The notes beneath the pieces are model-generated. The model did no database searches, was not told where the DNA came from, and saw nothing but the letters and a program-made list of their open reading frames with translations. A program made the translations under genes and the position numbers. Shown in pieces: positions 58,012 through 64,000 of a stretch of 64,000 bases of DNA. The DNA lies in the NCBI GenBank assembly GCA_951812575.1, contig OX638322.1, positions 4,344,501 through 4,408,500 of the forward strand. Direction: 5' to 3'. Source of the DNA: Candidatus Binatia bacterium (GTDB taxonomy: Bacteria > Desulfobacterota > Binatia > Bin18). Within the stretch, counting starts at the first letter, position 1. Each line of letters opens with the position of its first letter.

Positions 58012-58255
58012 AGTGTTTCCTCCACGTGGTGTAGACAATAGGGGGAACATATCCCTCTTTCACGCAGTCTGACAAGAGGACCGCGGGCGCGCTTCGACCC
58101 TCCCCCAGCGTGGGACTCTCTTGAGTCAACGGAGCGCCTATGGTAGGGGACGTGTCATCGTTAGAGAGGCTGCAGTCCCAGCGCGATCTTAGCAGATCCG
58201 CTCATTACACGCCCCATGCCGTCAGTCTCCAGACTATCATGAGAAAGGAAGAGGA

Positions 58256-59026
58256 GTGCTTCGCTTTGTCCGCTCGTGTGGGCGTCTGACCCTCCTCACC
58301 CTGCGCGAAATGGGCCGCATGGGGATTTTTCTTGGTACCACCCTGCTCGACATCTTTCGCCCTCCCCTGCAAGGCGGCCAGCTTGTCCGCCGGATTCACT
58401 TTATCGGCAGCCGCTCTCTCTTGCTCATCGTCTTTACCGGAGCCTTTACGGGCATGGTCGTTGCCCTCCAAGGGTATATTGCCCTGCGGCGCTTTGGTGG
58501 CGAAGAGGCGCTCGGCCCTATGGTCGGCCTGAGTCTGATTCGCGAGCTCGGCCCGGTCCTGTCTGCGCTGATGATTACCGCCCGCGCCGGCTCGGCCCTG
58601 ACCGCAGAACTCGGGATTATGCGGATTACCGAGCAAATAGACGCGCTCGAAGTCATGGCCCTCAACCCCATCAAGTATCTCGTGGTCCCCATTTTTCTGG
58701 CGGCCTGTATTACCTTTCCCCTGTTGAACAGCGTTTTTGTGACGGTCGGCATTTATGGCGGCTATATTGTCGGGGTTGAGTTGCTGGGCGGAAGTTCGGG
58801 GGCGTATTTTACGCAGATGAGCAGCGCGGCGGATTCCGGCGATATCTGGATGGGCGTGTATAAATCGCTCTCGTTTGGAATAATTGTTGCCTGGGTCAGC
58901 TGTTTTAAGGGCTTCTATGCCGCGCATGGGGCCGAGGGGGTCAGTCAGGCCACCACGCAAGCCGTGGTGATGTGTGCCGTCCTGATCCTGGTGTGGGATT
59001 ATTTCATCGGTTCTGTCCTGGTGTAG
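58256..59026 (+). CDS. mlaE: MlaE-type phospholipid ABC permease
   Basis: The 256-residue protein starts at GTG 58256 after AAAGGAAGAGGA. FIGSRSLLLIVFTGAFTGMVVALQGYIALRRFGGEEALGPMVGLSLIRELGPVLSALMITARAGSALTAELGIMRITEQIDALEVM is the classic MlaE permease core with the elbow helix. Five or six membrane spans. It moves phospholipids between the inner membrane and the MlaD ring. First gene of mlaE-mlaF-mlaD-mlaA-mlaC; the 58012-58255 gap upstream is the divergent promoter region and shows no clear element. Confidence 0.95.
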   Translation: MLRFVRSCGRLTLLTLREMGRMGIFLGTTLLDIFRPPLQGGQLVRRIHFIGSRSLLLIVFTGAFTGMVVALQGYIALRRFGGEEALGPMVGLSLIRELGPVLSALMITARAGSALTAELGIMRITEQIDALEVMALNPIKYLVVPIFLAACITFPLLNSVFVTVGIYGGYIVGVELLGGSSGAYFTQMSSAADSGDIWMGVYKSLSFGIIVAWVSCFKGFYAAHGAEGVSQATTQAVVMCAVLILVWDYFIGSVLV

Positions 59027-59056
59027 CCATATGAAGCCGTTATCGAGCATTGTCGT

Positions 59057-59803
59057 ATGATCCGCCTCGTTAATGTGTGTAAATCCTTTGGCAGCCAACA
59101 GGTCCTGTCCGGGCTCAACCTCGATATCCCCGACCAGGCGGTCTATGTCGTGGTCGGCGTCAGCGGAGCCGGGAAAAGCTGTCTGCTCAAGCATCTGATC
59201 GGCTTAATGCGTCCCGATTCCGGGCAGGTCTGGATCGACGATATAGAGCTTACCAGCTTGGGACGGCGCGCCCTCAACCGGGTTCGGAACCGGTTCGGCA
59301 TGCTCTTCCAGGGCGGAGCGCTGTTCGATTCCATGTCCGTGTATGACAACGTGGCCTTTCCCCTGCGGGAAAAGACCCGAAAAAGCGAAGCTGAGATTCG
59401 GGACAAGGTCCACGAACGCCTTTTCCAGGTCGGACTCGCCGGGGTGGATGCCAAATTCCCCGCCGAGTTGTCGGGCGGGATGCGCAAACGGGCAGCGCTG
59501 GCCCGCTCGCTCGTCTCCGACCCCGAGATCCTCCTCTTTGATGAACCGACTACCGGCCTTGATCCGATCCGGGTGAATGCCATTCATCGACTTATTCTGG
59601 ACCTGCATCAGTTGCTGGGCTTTACCGCGGTGATCGTCAGCCACGAAATTCCGGCGGTCTTTTCTCTGGCCAGCCATATCGCTATGCTGCATCAAGGGGT
59701 GATTGTTGAGTCCGGCTCGCCCGGCGCCCTACAGGCGTCGAACAATCCAATAGTGCGGCAGTTTATGAGCGGCCAACTCGAAGGTCCTATCGATGTGTAC
59801 TAG
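59057..59803 (+). CDS. mlaF: MlaF-type phospholipid ABC ATPase
   Basis: The 248-residue ATPase has Walker A VVGVSGAGKSCLLKHLIGL, Q-loop RNRFGMLFQGGALFDSMSVYDNVAFPLRE, signature ELSGGMRKRAALARSLVSD, Walker B ILLFDEPTTGLDPI and H-loop IVSHEIPAVF. The FQGGALFDS segment and SGGM-R-KR variant are distinctive of MlaF. It drives MlaE. A 30-bp gap separates it from mlaE and a 12-bp gap from mlaD. Confidence 0.95.
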   Translation: MIRLVNVCKSFGSQQVLSGLNLDIPDQAVYVVVGVSGAGKSCLLKHLIGLMRPDSGQVWIDDIELTSLGRRALNRVRNRFGMLFQGGALFDSMSVYDNVAFPLREKTRKSEAEIRDKVHERLFQVGLAGVDAKFPAELSGGMRKRAALARSLVSDPEILLFDEPTTGLDPIRVNAIHRLILDLHQLLGFTAVIVSHEIPAVFSLASHIAMLHQGVIVESGSPGALQASNNPIVRQFMSGQLEGPIDVY

Positions 59804-59815
59804 AATCCGTGCTAG

Positions 59816-60358
59816 GTGGGTATGAAGGCTGACGCAGAACTGGTGTGTGGCGCGCTTTTGCTTGGCATGTGCGGCTTGCTGGGATATCTTTCCCTGCAGT
59901 TGGGCCAGGTTGAACTGGGCTCTGACAGCTATCCGGTGTATGCGGATTTTATCACGGCGGGCGGACTGCAAGACGGAGCGGTCATCGAACTCGCAGGAGT
60001 GGAGATAGGCAGGGTCGAACGGGTGCGTCTGGCTGATTACAAAGCTCGCGTCACCCTCAAGATTCGGAACGATATTACCTTACACGAGGACACCCAGGCG
60101 GCCATCAAGACCAAGGGCCTGATCGGTGAACGCTATGTCGTCATCACGCCGGGTTATTCCTCTGCCAGCATTGCGCCCGGAGGGACTATTGACAAGACGC
60201 TGGAGCCGGTCGACATTCAACAATTGATAGGAGAATTCATTTTCGGCAATGTCGGAAACAGTCAGGCTCCAGACCGGACAACGGGAAACGGCCCGGACCG
60301 CCAGAACGGCGAGGAAGGTACGGACCTGTGGTCACTCGGTCTTGATGAGCCCTTGTGA
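59816..60358 (+). CDS. mlaD: MlaD-type MCE protein
   Basis: The 180-residue protein has a membrane helix at about 9-30 (VCGALLLGMCGLLGYLSLQ) and one MCE domain at about 37-120: YPVYADFITAGGLQDGAVIELAGVEIGRVERVRL, ITLHEDTQAAIKTKGLIGERYVVITPG. The C-terminus is disordered and Gln/Asn/Gly rich. The ring of MlaD carries lipids through the periplasm. The start is either GTG 59816 or ATG 59822; neither has an ideally placed SD. Confidence 0.93.
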   Translation: MGMKADAELVCGALLLGMCGLLGYLSLQLGQVELGSDSYPVYADFITAGGLQDGAVIELAGVEIGRVERVRLADYKARVTLKIRNDITLHEDTQAAIKTKGLIGERYVVITPGYSSASIAPGGTIDKTLEPVDIQQLIGEFIFGNVGNSQAPDRTTGNGPDRQNGEEGTDLWSLGLDEPL

Positions 60359-60376
60359 GCCTATTAAGGGGGGAGG

Positions 60377-61126
60377 ATGCTGAAAAAACTGGTCCTGGCA
60401 ATAGGGATAATGGGGATAGTCCAGTCTGGATTCTCGCTCACCGAGGCCCAGGCGCAAATGGGGAGTGCGGGGCAGGACGAGGTGGCTCCCCAACCCATTG
60501 CCGATCCGTTTGAACCCTTTAACCAGACAATGCTCAGCTTTAACTTAAAGCTGGACGAGTACCTTCTGCACCCAGTTGCCAGCGGCTATGCCGCCATCCT
60601 GCCGCTCGGTGCCCGGCAAGGAGTGGGACGCTTCTTTCACAATATCAACATTGCTCCACGGCTCGGCAATAAACTCTTACAAATGAAATTGGTCGGAGCC
60701 GGCAAGGAGGCCGGTCGCTTCGTCATCAATACTACCCTCGGCGGCCTGGGGTTTTTTGACGTCGCGGACAGGTGGTTCGGTCTGGAAGCCAGCCATGCCG
60801 ACTTCGGACAAACGTTGGGACAGTACGGCCTCTCCCCTGGCCCGTATCTGGTCTTGCCCTTCTTCGGTCCCTCAACCGTTCGAGATGCGATTGGTCTCAG
60901 TGTTGACGGCGCCATGCAACCCATGAACTACCTCTTACCGACATATCCCGAGACCATCGCAGCGCGGGGCGGCTGGTTAATGGGCAACGCCGTCAACTTC
61001 CGTTCGCTCAATCTTGAACTTTTTGAGAATGTTGACCGATTTTCTGTTGATTTGTACGGCGCCGTTCAAGACGGCTACCTCCAACAACGCGAACGGATTG
61101 TTCAAGAAGCGCTATCGGAACCATAG
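60377..61126 (+). CDS. mlaA: MlaA/VacJ family outer-membrane lipid protein without a lipobox
   Basis: The 249-residue protein starts at ATG 60377 after GGGGGGAGG. The VacJ signature is clear: IADPFEPFNQTMLSFNLKLDEYLLHPVASGYAAILP, FFHNINIAPRLGNKLLQMK, FVINTTLGGLGFFDVADRWFGLE and DFGQTLGQYGLSPGPYLVLPFFGPSTVRDAIG. The signal peptide seems cleaved after AQA (near residue 26) and has no Cys, unlike the lipidated E. coli protein. It removes mislocalised phospholipids from the outer leaflet. In this operon it sits before mlaC. Confidence 0.93.
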   Translation: MLKKLVLAIGIMGIVQSGFSLTEAQAQMGSAGQDEVAPQPIADPFEPFNQTMLSFNLKLDEYLLHPVASGYAAILPLGARQGVGRFFHNINIAPRLGNKLLQMKLVGAGKEAGRFVINTTLGGLGFFDVADRWFGLEASHADFGQTLGQYGLSPGPYLVLPFFGPSTVRDAIGLSVDGAMQPMNYLLPTYPETIAARGGWLMGNAVNFRSLNLELFENVDRFSVDLYGAVQDGYLQQRERIVQEALSEP

Positions 61127-61137
61127 GAATCCGGTCC

Positions 61138-61785
61138 ATGCAACTGCCACGACTTCCCTTCCTGCTGACGCTGGGTGGCCTCACCCTCTTTTTCCTGCCG
61201 ATACGAGGGCTGACAACAGACTCCCCGCTGGAAGCCGTTCGGTCCACCACCAACCGAGTTGTCCTGGTTCTCAAGGCTCCAGAGAATCAAGGCCCTCATC
61301 TGCGAGAGAAGCGCATCGAGCAAGTCAGCGAAATTGTTCGACCCTTGTTTGACAGACGAGAAGTTGCCCGGCGAACCCTCGGTGTGTACTGGCGTGACCG
61401 GACAGAGGCGCAGCGCGAAGAATTCATCGAAATCTTTACCGAGCTCATCGAAAAGTCCTATGGGGAAACCTTTGACAAGCAGGCTGAAAAATATTTGGAT
61501 CAGGTGGAGTTTTTATACGATCAGGAGACGATTGACGGGAATTTCGCCCAAGTCAACACCCGTATTTTCGTTCCCTCTCAGAATAAATATTTTTCGATCA
61601 ATTACCGCCTGCACCAGGTCGACGGGCAATGGCTCATCTATGACGTTGTCGTAGAGAATATCAGTATGGTCCGGAATTTTCGCACGCAATTTTATCGCAT
61701 TATCGGGAAGAGCTCTTATGAAGAATTAGTGCGGAAGCTCCAGGCGAAACTCAGACAAATGGCTGCCACCCGCTCCCCTTCATAG
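61138..61785 (+). CDS. mlaC: MlaC-type periplasmic phospholipid carrier
   Basis: The 215-residue protein has a signal peptide (MQLPRLPFLLTLGGLTLFFL). It continues SPLEAVRSTTNRVVLVLKAPE, IVRPLFDRREVARRTLGVYWRDRTEAQREEFIEIFTELIEKSYGETFDKQAEKYLDQ, the Ttg2/MlaC region that binds a phospholipid in its core. IFVPSQNKYFSINYRLHQVDGQWLIYDVVVENISMVRNFRTQFYRII completes it. It shuttles lipids between MlaA and MlaD. It ends the operon. Confidence 0.95.
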   Translation: MQLPRLPFLLTLGGLTLFFLPIRGLTTDSPLEAVRSTTNRVVLVLKAPENQGPHLREKRIEQVSEIVRPLFDRREVARRTLGVYWRDRTEAQREEFIEIFTELIEKSYGETFDKQAEKYLDQVEFLYDQETIDGNFAQVNTRIFVPSQNKYFSINYRLHQVDGQWLIYDVVVENISMVRNFRTQFYRIIGKSSYEELVRKLQAKLRQMAATRSPS

Positions 61786-61853
61786 GCCCGTGGCAGACCC
61801 CACACGAGCCGCAGACCCTACGTAACGTCCCGCGCACCACGCAGATTTCAGCC

Positions 61854-63419
61854 ATGCCGGTTACGATCTCAACCACAGACTTTGACGCGGTTCTGTTCGA
61901 CCTTGATGGAGTGGTGACCCAAACAGAAAAATTGCACACGATTGCCTGGAAAGCCCTCTTTGATGAGTTCCTCAGCCGTTTCGCACAAAGACACGGCACG
62001 CCGTTTGTGCCGTTTGACGCCGAGACTGATTATTTACAGTATGTGGACGGCAAGCAACGCTATGACGGCGCGGCCAGCTTTCTTGCGGCGCGGGATATTA
62101 CACTCCCGTATGGCGACCCCGACGACGACAGTACCCGCGAAACGGTCTGTGGATTGGGAAACAAAAAAAATAGCACTTTTCTTGACTGTCTGGCAGAAAA
62201 AGGCGTCGAGGTTTTTGTATCGACTATCGCCCTTATCAAAGCGCTGCGCCAAAAAGGGTTCAAAATAGCGATCGTTTCGTCGAGTAAGAACTGTAAAATC
62301 GTGCTGGAGCAAGCCGGGCTGACTGACCTGTTTGATACCCGTGTCGATGGGGTTGAGAGTGCCACCTATAAACTGCCGGGCAAGCCGGCTCCGGATACCT
62401 ATCTGGAGGCGGCCCGACGCCTGAACGTCAGGCCGGAGCGGGCAGCCATTGTTGAGGATGCCAATTCGGGGGTTGAGGCCGGACATAGAGGCGGCTTCGG
62501 TCTTGTCCTGGGCGTTGCCAGACAGGACAACCAAGCCGCCTTGGAACAGCACGGAGCCGATGCGGTTGTGACCGACCTGGAGGACGTGCAGGTTCACGAT
62601 ACTCCAGAGCAACCACGTATCCGGAACGTCGTGAACCTGCCGGCCGCTCTCGGCCATCTGCCGGCCTTCATACACGCTATACAGGAGAAACGACCTGTTG
62701 TTTTTCTCGATTACGACGGCACGCTGACCCCTATTGTCAGCCGTCCCGAACTTGCCACCTTGGCGTCGGACATGCGACAGGCCATTGCAAGGCTGGCCGA
62801 ACGGTGTCCGGTTGCCATAGTGAGCGGCCGGGACCGCGCCGACATTGAGACCCTGGTTCAACTCGAATCCGTCTACTATGCCGGCAGCCATGGCTTTGAC
62901 ATTGCGGGTCCTGACCAAGCGCGCATGCAGCATGCCGAAGGACTCGCATTTCTGCCGCTGCTTGATGCGGTCGAAACCCACCTACACCAACAGCTCAGCC
63001 CCATCCCTGGCGCACTTGTCGAGCGGAAGAAGTTCACCATCGCAGTCCATTTTCGTAATGTTGCATCTGAACAGGCTAGGCACATTGAGCCGCTGGTCGA
63101 TGCAGTGCTGAAGCAGCATCCTCAACTCCGTAAGGGTCGGGGGAAAAAAGTCTTCGAGCTTCAACCACGGCTCGATTGGCACAAAGGCAAGGCCGTCCTG
63201 TGGCTGCTTGACACCCTCTCCCTCCGTACCCCGGACGTCGTCCCTGTCTATATCGGCGATGACCTCACGGATGAGGACGCGTTCCACACCTTGGCCGGAC
63301 GCGGTCTCACTATAGTCGTAGCCGATACTCCGCGCCGGACGGCGGCTCGCTATGCGCTTCAGCATCCCGCTCAGGTCCAGACCCTGCTCCAGAGACTCGC
63401 CGCGTCGCTGTCCATATAA
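61854..63419 (+). CDS. Fused beta-phosphoglucomutase-like HAD and trehalose-6-phosphate phosphatase
   Basis: The 521-residue protein has two HAD domains. The first (about 1-240) has FDAVLFDLDGVVTQTEKLHTIAWKALFDE, IVSSSKNCKIVLEQAGL and IVEDANSGVEAGHRGGFGLVLG, as in beta-phosphoglucomutases. The second (about 275-515) is a trehalose-phosphatase: KRPVVFLDYDGTLTPIVSRPELA, VAIVSGRDRADIETLV, YYAGSHGFDIAGPD and VPVYIGDDLTDEDAFHTL. A GH65 gene follows 16 bp later. The same three domains in the same order make up mycobacterial OtsB1 as one chain, so these genes appear to be its split form. Likely role in trehalose or related disaccharide phosphate metabolism. Confidence 0.93.
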   Translation: MPVTISTTDFDAVLFDLDGVVTQTEKLHTIAWKALFDEFLSRFAQRHGTPFVPFDAETDYLQYVDGKQRYDGAASFLAARDITLPYGDPDDDSTRETVCGLGNKKNSTFLDCLAEKGVEVFVSTIALIKALRQKGFKIAIVSSSKNCKIVLEQAGLTDLFDTRVDGVESATYKLPGKPAPDTYLEAARRLNVRPERAAIVEDANSGVEAGHRGGFGLVLGVARQDNQAALEQHGADAVVTDLEDVQVHDTPEQPRIRNVVNLPAALGHLPAFIHAIQEKRPVVFLDYDGTLTPIVSRPELATLASDMRQAIARLAERCPVAIVSGRDRADIETLVQLESVYYAGSHGFDIAGPDQARMQHAEGLAFLPLLDAVETHLHQQLSPIPGALVERKKFTIAVHFRNVASEQARHIEPLVDAVLKQHPQLRKGRGKKVFELQPRLDWHKGKAVLWLLDTLSLRTPDVVPVYIGDDLTDEDAFHTLAGRGLTIVVADTPRRTAARYALQHPAQVQTLLQRLAASLSI

Positions 63420-63435
63420 CAACGCCTGACCTATC

Positions 63436-64000
63436 ATGGCCGAACAGACTGACTGGATAGTCCGATTCGATGGGTTTGACCCGGAACAGGAGCGGCTGCG
63501 GGAGACCTTGTGTACGCTCGGCAACGGCTATTTTGCCACCAGGGGGGCGGCAGAAGAGACCCTGGCTGATGCCGTCCACTATCCGGGCACCTATCTCGCC
63601 GGCGGCTATAATCGCCGGAAAACGGAAATAGCCGGACGCACTGTTGAAAATGAAGATTTCGTGAATCTCCCGAACTGGCTCGGCCTGACCTTTCGGCCGG
63701 AGGATGGCGAGTGGTTTCATCCGAACGCCTACGAGATTTTGACCTGGACACGGGAGATAGACCTCAGACAGGGCATCCTGACGCGGACGCTACACGTGCG
63801 TGACCCCCAGGGCCGAGAGACACGCCTGCGCTATCGGCGTTTTGTCAGTCAGGCTGACCCACACCTTGCAGGCATCAGTCTCAGCCTGACCCCTGGGAAC
63901 TGGACGGGCAGGCTGCACATTCGCTCCGCGCTGGACGGGCGAGTACGCAATGCCGGGGTGAAGCGCTACCAACAGTTACGTAGCGACCATCTGAACGCCC
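63436..64000 (+). CDS. Glycoside hydrolase family 65 protein, N-terminal part (3' end outside window)
   Basis: From ATG 63436 the frame is open for 188 codons to the window edge. The N-terminal super-sandwich domain of GH65 is clear: WIVRFDGFDPEQERLRETLCTLGNGYFATRGAAEE, YPGTYLAGGYNRR, NEDFVNLPNWLGLTFRPEDGEWF and LRYRRFVSQADPHLAGISLSLTP. The catalytic (alpha/alpha)6 barrel lies beyond the window, so phosphorylase or hydrolase cannot be told. GH65 members act on trehalose, maltose or kojibiose. It is 16 bp after the HAD/trehalose-phosphatase gene and probably translated with it. Confidence 0.93.
   Translation, partial: MAEQTDWIVRFDGFDPEQERLRETLCTLGNGYFATRGAAEETLADAVHYPGTYLAGGYNRRKTEIAGRTVENEDFVNLPNWLGLTFRPEDGEWFHPNAYEILTWTREIDLRQGILTRTLHVRDPQGRETRLRYRRFVSQADPHLAGISLSLTPGNWTGRLHIRSALDGRVRNAGVKRYQQLRSDHLNA

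Overview
The window is a GC-rich (roughly 57-58 percent by eye), densely packed piece of a Gram-negative bacterial chromosome. An Mla-type outer-membrane lipid transport operon, lipoproteins and a LysM/M23 envelope protein point to two membranes. A complete-looking cofG-cofH-cofD-cofE set for coenzyme F420, a UGSC-family selenoprotein, a LLM flavin oxidoreductase and many ATGA/TGATG-coupled operons suggest an uncultured environmental lineage such as Binatota, Tectomicrobia/Entotheonella or a Desulfobacterota-like group. That placement is inference from gene content only.

Layout. 1-1.8 kb (minus): two tiny membrane proteins, a selenoprotein with an in-frame UGA and a textbook bacterial SECIS hairpin, and an uncharacterised partner running off the left edge. 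1.86-5.8 kb: a cysteine-less DsbA-fold protein, a lipoprotein, and a nitroreductase/small-protein cassette present twice in tandem. 5.8-11.2 kb (minus): Mug, squalene/phytoene synthase, ITPase and a membrane Mrr-like protein, then an EamA transporter, a methyltransferase and an Lrp regulator. 11.5-26.3 kb (minus): apt, LysM-M23 peptidase, a housekeeping operon (glmM-nnr-tsaE-lysC-cimA-DUF368), ftsH, tilS, a CAU-anticodon tRNA, a phosphatase, enoyl-CoA hydratase and lipB.

26.3-27.7 kb is a decayed Mu-like prophage (dam, tail-completion and nuclease-domain fragments). 28.5-32.8 kb (plus) is the F420 cluster. 33.0-41.0 kb (plus) is a signalling block: circularly permuted ATP-grasp and alpha-E proteins, a RsbW-like kinase, a STAS antagonist, a receiver-SpoIIE phosphatase, a periplasmic binding protein and a sensor kinase. 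A perfect 71-bp tandem duplication has split one of its start/stop overlaps. 41.1-45.5 kb holds a LLM oxidoreductase, an alpha/beta hydrolase lacking its serine nucleophile, fructose bisphosphatase and aldolase.

45.6-49.4 kb (minus) is a coupled glycosyltransferase operon, followed by a DUF433/DUF5615 toxin-antitoxin pair with a frameshifted toxin and a one-spacer CRISPR locus beside tRNA-Arg. 50.5-58.0 kb (minus) carries modABC, cysS, acs and a DHH phosphoesterase. 58.3-61.8 kb (plus) is the Mla operon. The window ends in a HAD/trehalose-phosphatase fusion followed by a GH65 gene cut by the right edge, the same domain order as mycobacterial OtsB1.

The most notable items are the selenoprotein operon, the duplicated nitroreductase cassette, the signalling block with its 71-bp duplication, and the mini-CRISPR/toxin-antitoxin/tRNA spot.
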